Source: Mesobacillus subterraneus (lineage in GTDB: Bacteria > Bacillota > Bacilli > Bacillales > Cytobacillaceae). Taken from it: a stretch of DNA of 64,000 nucleotides. The translations under genes and the position numbers were made by a program. Positions within the stretch are counted from its first letter, which is position 1. Each line of letters begins with the position of its first letter. The DNA is taken from the NCBI RefSeq assembly GCF_020524355.2, contig NZ_CP129019.1:4722508-4786507 (forward strand), written 5' to 3'. Below, piece by piece: positions 55,568-64,000 of this stretch. Under the pieces are notes generated by a model, which worked only from the letters and a program-made list of their open reading frames with translations, searched no databases and was not told the origin of the DNA.

Positions 55568-56044
55568 AGTAACGAAAAAGGTCAAATCGTACCCTTATGG
55601 AGCAGCATCGCCTCTCATAAGGTAACGAAAAAGGTCAAATCGTACCCTTATGCAGCAGCATCGCCATTCATAAGGTAACGAAAAAGGTCAAATCGTACCC
55701 TTATGGAGCAGCATCGCCTCTCATAAGGTAACGAAAAAGGTCAAATCGTACCCTTATGCAGCAGCATCGCCATTCATAAGGTAACGAAAAAGGTCAAATC
55801 GTACCCTTATGCAGCAGTATCGCCATTCATAAGGTAACGAAAAAGGTCAAATCGTACCCTTATGCAGCAGCATCGCCACTCATAAGGTAACGAAAAAGGT
55901 CAAATCGTACCCTTATGCAGCAGCATCGTCTCTCATAAGGTAACGAAAAAGGTCAAATCGTACCCTTATGCAGCAGCATCGCCACTCATAAGGTAACGAA
56001 AAAGGTCAAATCGTACCCTTATGCAGCAGTATCTCGCCCATATA
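55568..56044. repeat. Tandem array of nine 53-bp units
   Basis: Units start at 55568, 55621, 55674, 55727, 55780, 55833, 55886, 55939 and 55992, nearly identical (for example GGTAACGAAAAAGGTCAAAT at each start). CCTTATG and CATAAGG within each unit form an inverted repeat. Variation is limited to a few bases (GGAGCAG/GCAGCAG; CTCTC/CATTC/CACTC). There are no unique spacers. The array follows the comK stop and precedes the glpK promoter. Confidence 0.92.
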
Positions 56045-56110
56045 ATTTTTTATTTGACCTTTATGTTGCATGAGAGAGTAGATGAAAAATGTAGTCCAAC
56101 ACAAAAACCA

Positions 56111-56139
56111 TTGAAAGCGATTTCTATGTACGGTATACT
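56111..56139 (+). promoter_or_regulatory. glpK promoter with overlapping cre box
   Basis: TTGAAA (56111-56116), 17 bp, TATACT (56134-56139) is a good sigma-A promoter. TGAAAGCGATTTCT (56112-56125) matches the CcpA cre consensus TGWAANCGNTNWCA at 13 of 14 positions and overlaps the -35, so glucose repression by CcpA is expected. Confidence 0.75.
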
Positions 56140-56170
56140 GCAAATAAGTTAATATTCGTGATGGAGTCGG

Positions 56171-57743
<1,573 letters not shown>

Positions 57744-57768
57744 TGTAAACTTTTTAAATAGAGTTAGC

Positions 57769-57822
57769 TAAAGAGACCAAGTGCATTACTGTCTAATGGG
57801 TAATGTTTCTTGGGCTCTTTTT
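57769..57822 (+). terminator. Terminator after glpK
   Basis: AGAGACCAAG pairs with CTTGGGCTCT (one mismatch), with GCATTAC/GTAATG inside, followed by TTTTTG. Confidence 0.75.
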
Positions 57823-58020
57823 GTTTATGAATCTGGATGAAGATAGGTATGAATCCGGGAATTTGATTTGAATAATAACTAATGCTCGTTAGATCCAGAA
57901 TATGGTCCGCATGAAATTTCTATATTCCACAGCTGTATGACAAATCATTCTCCTTTTATTAAAAAAGTCGTATGACTTTTAATAAAAATTAATAAATATT
58001 TCTACTGGGAGGGATTATTC

Positions 58021-59010
58021 ATGGCAGTTTTAGTTACTGGTGGTGCTGGTTATATTGGGAGTCACACTGTATTGGAGCTAATAAAACTCGGGGAGAAAGT
58101 AGTGGTCATAGATAATCTCCAAAATGGGCATAAGGAGGCTTTATTTAATGAAGCGAAGTTTTTCGAAGGGGATTTAAGGGATTCTGTATTCCTTGATCGA
58201 GTTTTCGCCGAAAAGATTGATACAGTAGTACATTTTGCGGCTGATTCTCTTGTTGGCGAAAGTATGGAAGATCCGCTTAAGTATTTTGACAATAATGTCG
58301 GCGGCGCAATTTCACTTTTAAAAGCGATGTCAAAACACAAAGTAAAGAAGATGGTTTTCTCTTCGACTGCAGCGGTTTATGGGGAACCAGACCTAATGCC
58401 AATACCTGAAACATTGCAGACCAACCCTACCAATCCTTATGGGGAAACGAAGCTGGTAATCGAAAAAATGCTCCAATGGTCTGAATGGGCTTATGGTATT
58501 AAGCATGTTGTCCTCAGGTATTTTAATGTTGCCGGTGCCGATCTAGATGGCAAGCTTGGCGAAGACCACGTGCCTGAGACACACCTGATTCCAATCGTAT
58601 TGCAGGTCGCGCTTGGCAAACGTGAAAAAATCATGATTTTCGGGGATGACTATGATACAGCGGATGGCTCCTGCATTCGTGATTATATTCATGTGACGGA
58701 CCTTGCTGATGCTCATATTCTCGCCATTAAAAGACTGCGCGAGGGCGGAACAAGTTCTGTTTATAATCTCGGGAATGGCAACGGCTTCTCTGTAAAAGAA
58801 GTGATAGAGATTTCACGTGAAATTACAGGCAAGAAGATTCCTGCTGAAGTTGCCCCAAGACGTGAGGGAGACCCGGCAAGCCTTGTTGCTTCTTCGGGAA
58901 AAGCGGCAGACGAACTCGGCTGGAAACCCAAATACACAGCACTTAATACAATGATTAACAGCGCTTGGAATTGGTTTCAAAAGCATCCAGGGGGCTACGC
59001 TGGTAAATAG
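58021..59010 (+). CDS. galE: UDP-glucose 4-epimerase
   Basis: The 329-residue protein is an extended SDR enzyme that interconverts UDP-glucose and UDP-galactose. Seen are the NAD-binding TGGAGYIGSH, Ser114/Ser115 and Thr116 region (VFSSTAAVYG), the catalytic Tyr140-x3-Lys144 (NPYGETK) and RYFNVAGAD. It supplies UDP-galactose for wall polysaccharides or allows galactose use. GGGAGGG precedes the ATG. Single gene with its own terminator at 59072-59109. Confidence 0.95.
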   Translation: MAVLVTGGAGYIGSHTVLELIKLGEKVVVIDNLQNGHKEALFNEAKFFEGDLRDSVFLDRVFAEKIDTVVHFAADSLVGESMEDPLKYFDNNVGGAISLLKAMSKHKVKKMVFSSTAAVYGEPDLMPIPETLQTNPTNPYGETKLVIEKMLQWSEWAYGIKHVVLRYFNVAGADLDGKLGEDHVPETHLIPIVLQVALGKREKIMIFGDDYDTADGSCIRDYIHVTDLADAHILAIKRLREGGTSSVYNLGNGNGFSVKEVIEISREITGKKIPAEVAPRREGDPASLVASSGKAADELGWKPKYTALNTMINSAWNWFQKHPGGYAGK

Positions 59011-59071
59011 AACAATTGGACAGAATATTGATTGCGAATGAAATGAAGAAATAGTAAGGGTATGATCAGAT

Positions 59072-59109
59072 AAGCTACCGTTCAAATAATGGACGATAGC
59101 TTGTTTTTT
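59072..59109 (+). terminator. Terminator after galE
   Basis: AAGCTACCGTTC (59072-59083) pairs with GGACGATAGCTT (59091-59102), imperfect in the middle, followed by GTTTTTTG. Confidence 0.7.
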
Positions 59110-59120
59110 GGCAAAATTAA

Positions 59121-59161
59121 ATACCCGCGGGGTATGAAAAAGTGTTCTAAGATTTTATAAT
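59121..59161 (+). promoter_or_regulatory. Promoter of the PRD regulator gene with a palindromic operator
   Basis: ATACCCGCGGGGTAT (59121-59135) is a palindrome overlapping the -35 position of a promoter with TATAAT at 59156-59161. Its form recalls metal- or sulfide-sensing CsoR-family operators. Which protein binds is unknown. Confidence 0.5.
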
Positions 59162-59204
59162 GGAAGCAAGAAAAAGTTTCTTGTCGAAAAGGGTGAACTT
59201 TTCC

Positions 59205-60449
59205 ATGGCGCTAAATAACCGGAAAGTGAAAATCCTCAACAGTTTATTCCATTTGTCTACCCCGGTAAATATTCATGTTTTAGTGGAGAATTACAATATC
59301 TCGAGATGTACAATTTATCGCGACATCAAGGATATCTCAGCATGGCTGGCGGAATCCAATCTGCAGCCTGTCCATCATAAGTTGAGCGAAGGTTTTTACT
59401 TGAATTCTGCCGAAAAACATCTTATCAAGGAAAAAATCGGGCGACTGGCACTGGATCGTGAATATCACCGTTCGCCACAGGAGAGAAGAGCATGGATCGG
59501 AGTACTTCTGCTGACCAGAGAGCACCCTGTTTTTCAGGGGGAGTTGATGACCAAGCTAAATGTCAGTCGAAGCACGATTTCACGTGATATTGAAGAATTA
59601 AAGATAAAGCTGGCTAGGCACAATCTGGACCTTCAGTTGGACAAGGGTGAAGGGTATCATATTGCAGGGATAGAACAGGATAAACGGCGAAGCCTTGTCC
59701 ATTTTCTGGGACGTATTCATCCAGATAAAGAAAGTCACTGGCTGGTGAATGAGACCCCTAGTGAATTTGAAAAAAAGAGCTGTCCCGACCAGATCTTTGC
59801 TTCGCCTGATGCTGCAATTATTTACAGGATTATTCTGCAATCAGAAAAATTTCTTAATATCCAGTATCCGGATGACATTATTGAAATCCTCAGCATTCAT
59901 CTGCTTTTCTTATTAAAGCGCTACCGTCAGGGAAAGATGATGAAAATGGATTCTATGGAAAAAATCATCCTTAAGCCTTCTGACGAGTACGAGGCTGCCC
60001 GTTTTATCGGTGAAAGAATGGAAGACGAATTCGAGCTGGTTATCCCGGATGATGAACTTTGCTATCTTTCGGTTTGCTTGATGGAGGTGAAAAATGAGGA
60101 ATATTGCCCAGGCAGCCCTGGTGAGGCGGAGCTTGCGAGATTAAAAAAGCTAATTGAAAAGATGGTCAATGACTTTGAAGATGATTTCCATCTCTCCTTC
60201 AGGGATCGTGATGTGCTCGAACGCAGTTTGTATTTTCATTTGAAATCTGCCTATTACCGCATTGTTTACGGACTTGAGGTTGATAACCTCCTAGCTGAAG
60301 GCATCATCAGCAACTATCCAGAGTTGTTCAATGAAACTAAAAAGGTGATACATCACCTGGAAAATGCAATCGGCAAAGAGGTTTCCCAGGATGAAATCGC
60401 ACTGATTGCCATGCATTTTGGCGGGTGGATTGAACGGTATATTCAATAA
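59205..60449 (+). CDS. PRD-domain transcriptional regulator without PTS domains
   Basis: The 414-residue protein has two DNA-binding winged helices (VNIHVLVENYNISRCTIYRDIK and VFQGELMTKLNVSRSTISRDIEELK) and two PTS regulation domains, the second ending IALIAMHFGGWIERYI with the phospho-acceptor His. LicR/MtlR-type activators add EIIB and EIIA domains; these are absent and the gene ends neatly at a terminator. It may represent a short PRD family. ATG 59205 with GGGTG nine bases upstream is preferred over ATG 59160, which lies in the -10. No PTS operon is adjacent. Confidence 0.8.
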   Translation: MALNNRKVKILNSLFHLSTPVNIHVLVENYNISRCTIYRDIKDISAWLAESNLQPVHHKLSEGFYLNSAEKHLIKEKIGRLALDREYHRSPQERRAWIGVLLLTREHPVFQGELMTKLNVSRSTISRDIEELKIKLARHNLDLQLDKGEGYHIAGIEQDKRRSLVHFLGRIHPDKESHWLVNETPSEFEKKSCPDQIFASPDAAIIYRIILQSEKFLNIQYPDDIIEILSIHLLFLLKRYRQGKMMKMDSMEKIILKPSDEYEAARFIGERMEDEFELVIPDDELCYLSVCLMEVKNEEYCPGSPGEAELARLKKLIEKMVNDFEDDFHLSFRDRDVLERSLYFHLKSAYYRIVYGLEVDNLLAEGIISNYPELFNETKKVIHHLENAIGKEVSQDEIALIAMHFGGWIERYIQ

Positions 60450-60450
60450 A

Positions 60451-60477
60451 AAAACGTGGCTGCGTCAGCCACGTTTT
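60451..60477. terminator. Bidirectional terminator between converging genes
   Basis: AAAACGTGGCTG and CAGCCACGTTTT form a 12-bp perfect stem around CGT. Confidence 0.88.
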
Positions 60478-60480
60478 TGC

Positions 60481-61149
60481 TTATAGTCTTTTAGCACCAA
60501 TGAACCTTGGCTTCCAATATGAATTGTTAAGATTGGCGATTGAAACACCGTTTGAAGTTGCAGAGTGAATCATCTGTCCATTGCCAATGTAAATTGCTAC
60601 GTGAGTAACTTTCTTTCCGCCGCTGGTTGCATAGAATAATAGGTCACCAGGCTGGTATGAAGTAACTTTGGTGCCTACGTTATACATTTCTCCAGCAGTT
60701 CGGGGCAATGTAACACCAGCTTTTGCAAATGAATAAGTCACCAATCCTGAACAGTCAAACCCATTGGGATTATTACCGCCCCATTTATACTTAACTCCCA
60801 GATTACTTTTGGCAGCAGAGATCGCTGTAGCTTTATAGTTAGCTGGCTTGGAAACTGGTGCTTTGGCAGCTGTTTTTGGTGCAAGGTATTTTGAGCTTAC
60901 ATAACCTGCTTTTCCTTTTGCTGAAACTTTCGCCCAGCCATTTAATTGGGAAGAAACGGTTACTACTTCATTTTTTGAAAGAGTGCTAACAACTTTTCCG
61001 GAAGTGGAAGGATTGTTGCGCATATTTAACGTTCCAGAATTAATTTTAACATAATAGGTAGTTCCAGAGGCAGAGGCTTTATCGATAGACGGAACGACAG
61101 TAGCTAGTAAAGTGAAGAGCAACATAGAAGTCAAGATTCTCTTAAGCAA
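60481..61149 (-). CDS. Secreted NlpC/P60 endopeptidase with SH3 domain
   Basis: The 222-residue protein has a signal peptide (LTSMLLFTLLATVVPSIDKASA), a bacterial SH3 domain (SGTLNMRNNPSTSGKVV to GYVSSKYLA) and an NlpC/P60 domain with catalytic Cys133 (GFDCSGLVTYS), His183 (VTHVAIYIG) and His195 (MIHSAT). It would cleave D-Glu-DAP bonds in peptidoglycan stem peptides. TTG start with GGGGG eight bases upstream. Typical LytE/CwlS-like autolysin without LysM. Confidence 0.92.
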   Translation of the reverse strand: MLKRILTSMLLFTLLATVVPSIDKASASGTTYYVKINSGTLNMRNNPSTSGKVVSTLSKNEVVTVSSQLNGWAKVSAKGKAGYVSSKYLAPKTAAKAPVSKPANYKATAISAAKSNLGVKYKWGGNNPNGFDCSGLVTYSFAKAGVTLPRTAGEMYNVGTKVTSYQPGDLLFYATSGGKKVTHVAIYIGNGQMIHSATSNGVSIANLNNSYWKPRFIGAKRL

Positions 61150-61383
61150 GTAATTTACCCCCGTTTGTTAAAAGTTAAACCTAGTATATAGCGAAAGGGG
61201 TTACAAACAAATAACGGGATAATTACATTTATATTACAATTTGCGACAATATTTCCAAGTAATATGACGAACTAAGAATATAAAAGTCCTGAAAATATAG
61301 GGAAATGAGACAGAAGGTAATTAAGGGGGAACTGGTGAGGGAAGTGAACCAAGGAGGCTATTCTATTTATCTTAAACAAAATT

Positions 61384-61437
61384 GAAAGACTGCTATTATT
61401 TGAAATATAGATAGGTACATTATAGCAGTCTTTCTTT
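61384..61437. terminator. Hairpin with 13-bp stem
   Basis: GAAAGACTGCTAT (61384-61396) pairs with ATAGCAGTCTTTC (61422-61434), with T-rich ends on both strands. Confidence 0.65.
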
Positions 61438-61480
61438 TACACTATTTAAGTTCATTACTGATAAATTCACTCCATTTTCG

Positions 61481-61585
61481 TTATCCATTAATCTTTTGCT
61501 TTATTGATTGATTGCTGATGACAGTTAACAATAAAAATTTTTCCTCCGGGCTCAACATGCTCCAGCTTCCTGCTTTTACTTTCAT
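61481..61585 (-). CDS. Possible small protein of 34 residues
   Basis: MKVKAGSWSMLSPEEKFLLL continues to NQSIKQKING and TAA. AAGAAGGA lies eight bases upstream of the ATG at 61585, and a hairpin follows the stop at a short distance. An ATG at 61594 would add MVE. Family unknown. Confidence 0.4.
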   Translation of the reverse strand: MKVKAGSWSMLSPEEKFLLLTVISNQSIKQKING

Positions 61586-62134
61586 TTCAACCATTCCTTC
61601 TTTAACTGTATTTTTTTACTGTTAATACTTGTAATCCTTATATACCGCCCTTTTCAGAAAAACAAACAACAAAAGTTTCTACAAATTACCAGAAGGAATT
61701 ACACGCTTACCCTCCACTTTTGTCGAAAGGGGAAATTATTGTTAAAACAAGGTCGAAAATCATCATAAAAAGACAATGAATTTGAACCGAAATTTGGACG
61801 ATGATGCAATTATGTTTATATATGGTGCAATTTTTCCACATGACCGTGCAAATATTGTTTAGAAGCGTGCAATTAAAAGGTGTGAGTGTGAAATTATCTA
61901 ATACCTAGCATAAAGACCCTTGGCTAGAACCGAGTTTTATCATGCTCGTTAAGATGTTTTCTCTGCTTCCTTCTCCGTCCGAGGACCTAGAAGACATTAC
62001 AGACAGGGTCTGTGGTAAAATAGCTGGTTTTGCAGTAATGTATGAGGGAGAAAACATTTTTTAACAGTGATTGAAACATTCTGTGTCTCCTATTCGTATA
62101 AAATAGGAAGATTTAAAAACAGGAGTCGATATTA

Positions 62135-62785
62135 ATGAATAAATTCCTTTTACGATTCATGCAAACCGGAGCGGCAATTCCATTTTCCGCGTTTATCTGG
62201 CTGCTGGCCTTTGCTGGTTTTGACCAGTCGTTCTGGATGTCGTCACTTTATGGGTTTATTGGCGGTGGCTTCATGTTTCTTGGATTAGGTTATTATCTTG
62301 AACGAAGAGTTCTTGAAAAAAACAGGCTCACTAAGAAGGAATACAAATATATACAGAGAAATCTTAAAGAAGCGAATGGAAAGATCAACAAAATCCAGAA
62401 ATCACTCTTTTCGATCCGCCATATCCGTTCTCTGAGGCAAAGAATGGAGCTTTTGCGTCTAGTGAAAAACATCCAGAAGCTAAGCAATCGGGAACCGAGG
62501 AGGTTTTTCCAGGCTGAACAGTTTTACTTTTCACATCTTGACTCAATTATGGAACTAAGCGAGAGGTACGCGTTCCTTTCTTCGCAGCCCGGAAAAAACC
62601 GTGAGCTGGAGCGATCTTTATATGATACACAGGATACATTAAAGGAACTTACCAAAATCGTTGAGAAAGATTTAAGTTATATGCTGGCTGATGATATTGA
62701 CCATCTGAATTTTGAAATTGACGTAGCTAAGCATTCCATCAAGAAGCTAAATGATATTCCTGATGAAACCAGGAGGTTAAAATAA
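62135..62785 (+). CDS. xpaC: XpaC-family protein (5-bromo-4-chloroindolyl phosphate hydrolysis protein)
   Basis: The 216-residue protein has two membrane helices near the N-terminus ([34 protein letters not shown]) and a long coiled-coil region. XpaC was named for phosphatase-like activity, but it is always found beside TelA in Bacillaceae and its role is unclear. Here its stop overlaps the telA start by one base, so the pair is coupled. AACAGGAG precedes the ATG. Confidence 0.9.
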   Translation: MNKFLLRFMQTGAAIPFSAFIWLLAFAGFDQSFWMSSLYGFIGGGFMFLGLGYYLERRVLEKNRLTKKEYKYIQRNLKEANGKINKIQKSLFSIRHIRSLRQRMELLRLVKNIQKLSNREPRRFFQAEQFYFSHLDSIMELSERYAFLSSQPGKNRELERSLYDTQDTLKELTKIVEKDLSYMLADDIDHLNFEIDVAKHSIKKLNDIPDETRRLK

Positions 62786-63963
62786 TGACTGAAAACAATT
62801 CGAATTTATTAAAAAATACCGGCAATATTATGGATGATATATTAACAAACCCATTTGGTGATACACCGGAAATGCAGCTGCAGCCAAGCCCGCAGCAACA
62901 GGGGAGTAAACCGGTGAAGCTGATTGATGTCATACCGGAAGAAAATCGACAGAGAGCCTACCAATTAGCTGAGCAGATTGACCCGAAAAACCACCAGGCG
63001 ATGATCCAATACGGTACTCAGGCACAAGGAAAGTTACTGACTTTTTCCCATGCGATGCTTGAGCATGTCCAAAAAAAGGATGTCGGTGAAGTTGGGGAGA
63101 TCATCAATGATTTGATGAAGCACCTTCACAATATGAACCCAGAGGAGCTAAGCGCCGATAAACCATCATTCTTTGCGCGGATGTTTGGTAAGCTTTCGGG
63201 ATCTGTCCAGGAAATTCTCTCGAAGTATCAGAAGACAGGGACCCAAATTGACCGGATCAGCGTGAAATTGGACCGAAGCAAAAATGTACTGCTTTCTGAC
63301 ATAGGCATGCTTGAAAAGTTATATGAAACAAATAAAGAATATTTCAACGCCCTGAACATCTACATCGCTGCTGGGGAGCTGAAGCTAGAGGAGCTTCATG
63401 AAAAGACAATTCCGCAGTTAAAGAAAGAAGCAGAAGCTTCCCAGGACCAGATGAAGTTCCAGGAAGTTAACGATATGATCCAGTTCGCCGACCGTCTGGA
63501 TAAACGTTTATATGACCTGAAGCTTAGCCGGGAAATCACCATCCAGAGTGCGCCGCAAATCCGCTTGATTCAGAACACAAACCAGGCGCTCGTGGAAAAA
63601 ATCCAATCATCGATTGTTACGGCCATTCCGCTTTGGAAAAACCAGGTTGCGATTGCGTTGACATTGATCAGGCAACGACATGCTGTTGAAGCGCAAAAAC
63701 AGGTTTCAAAGACAACGAATGAATTACTGTTGAAGAATGCAGAAATGCTTAAAACCAACACAATCGAAACAGCGAAAGAGAATGAACGCGGTATTGTGGA
63801 TATCGAAACATTGAAGAAGACGCAGGAAAGCCTGATCACTACTCTGGAAGAAACATTGAGGATCCAGGAGGAAGGCAGGACGAAGAGGCGCCAGGCAGAG
63901 CAGGACCTTTCAGCTATGGAAAATGAGTTGAAATTAAAGCTGCTGGAAATAAAGGATAAGTAA
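62785..63963 (+). CDS. telA: Toxic anion resistance protein TelA family
   Basis: The 392-residue protein is almost fully alpha-helical with coiled coils and TelA signatures ([27 protein letters not shown]; [46 protein letters not shown]). Family members are linked to tellurite resistance and to general envelope stress, through an unknown mechanism. The conserved central [10 protein letters not shown] is intact. AGGAGG at 62771-62776 sits before the ATG. Confidence 0.92.
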   Translation: MTENNSNLLKNTGNIMDDILTNPFGDTPEMQLQPSPQQQGSKPVKLIDVIPEENRQRAYQLAEQIDPKNHQAMIQYGTQAQGKLLTFSHAMLEHVQKKDVGEVGEIINDLMKHLHNMNPEELSADKPSFFARMFGKLSGSVQEILSKYQKTGTQIDRISVKLDRSKNVLLSDIGMLEKLYETNKEYFNALNIYIAAGELKLEELHEKTIPQLKKEAEASQDQMKFQEVNDMIQFADRLDKRLYDLKLSREITIQSAPQIRLIQNTNQALVEKIQSSIVTAIPLWKNQVAIALTLIRQRHAVEAQKQVSKTTNELLLKNAEMLKTNTIETAKENERGIVDIETLKKTQESLITTLEETLRIQEEGRTKRRQAEQDLSAMENELKLKLLEIKDK

Positions 63964-63964
63964 A

Positions 63965-64000
63965 AAAATGAACGGGAACTTGAAGTTCTCGTTCATTTTT
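63965..64000 (+). terminator. Terminator of the xpaC-telA operon
   Basis: AAAATGAACGGGAAC pairs with AGTTCTCGTTCATTTT (one mismatch), closing at the window edge with TTTTT. Confidence 0.8.

Larger units (their letters stand above)
61150..62134. other. Long intergenic region
   Basis: Apart from the small minus-strand ORF and hairpin listed separately, nothing is supported. A 16-residue GTG frame at 61335-61385 ends in the hairpin. The sequence 61650-62130 holds no recognisable RNA, repeat or ORF; the promoter of xpaC is likely near its right end. Confidence 0.4.

Overview
The window reads as chromosomal DNA of a Gram-positive, low-to-moderate G+C member of the Bacillaceae (Bacillus or Mesobacillus-like). 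This rests on the gene families, such as a ComK homologue, an IDEAL-domain protein, XpaC/TelA, a class D sortase with LPxTA substrates, a GlpP-type glpK leader and CcpA-like cre boxes. It also rests on the AGGAGG ribosome binding sites and frequent TTG/GTG starts. No rRNA, tRNA or CRISPR was seen.

Layout. 1-2.6 kb: a partial 2-hydroxyacid dehydrogenase, a PTS_EIIC_2 permease and a YuiH-like molybdoenzyme. 3.0-20.4 kb: the most interesting region. An RbsABC-like sugar importer, an MtnK-like kinase and an MtnA-like isomerase come first, then a DeoR regulator on the opposite strand. Next is a bacterial microcompartment (BMC) operon: class II aldolase, CoA-acylating aldehyde dehydrogenase, five single-domain shell proteins, PduL, an EutN/CcmL vertex protein, a solute-binding-like protein with no signal peptide, a CoA-disulfide-reductase-like flavoprotein and a two-subunit CoA transferase. 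The simplest reading is import of a 5-deoxypentose or 5-methylthioribose, 1-phosphorylation, isomerisation to the ribulose-1-phosphate, then aldol cleavage inside a shell to DHAP plus a volatile aldehyde that is oxidised to acyl-CoA and acyl-phosphate. This is the DHAP-shunt chemistry known for 5-deoxyribose salvage, here apparently placed in a microcompartment.

21-33 kb: a PilZ gene, then two large secreted polysaccharide hydrolases (GH16 glucanase; amylopullulanase) ending in LPNTA/LPDTA sorting signals. The partner class D sortase and a third LPNTA substrate are at 51-53 kb. 33.9-36.3 kb: a possible type VII-effector-like operon with two broken genes. 36.8-45.6 kb: a CWB2 cell-wall protein, an uncharacterised three-gene cassette with a zinc-ribbon/HIRAN protein, a VanZ-like protein, an M14 peptidase and a 5'-nucleotidase. 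46.7-49.7 kb: a complete 2,978-bp insertion element with 26-bp terminal inverted repeats and a 9-bp target duplication, sitting in the loop of a terminator-like hairpin. 49.7-64 kb: an acyltransferase, the sortase pair, an IDEAL protein, a sigma factor, a ComK homologue, glpK, galE, a PRD regulator, an NlpC/P60 hydrolase, xpaC and telA.

Two window-wide themes stand out. First, at least seven otherwise well-preserved genes carry a single disabling change: five +1 insertions, each lengthening a run of one base, and three in-frame stop codons. This points either to sequence error or to very recent decay. Second, three intergenic regions hold arrays with a period near 52-53 bp built from short inverted repeats, one of them inside the BMC operon between two near-identical shell genes.
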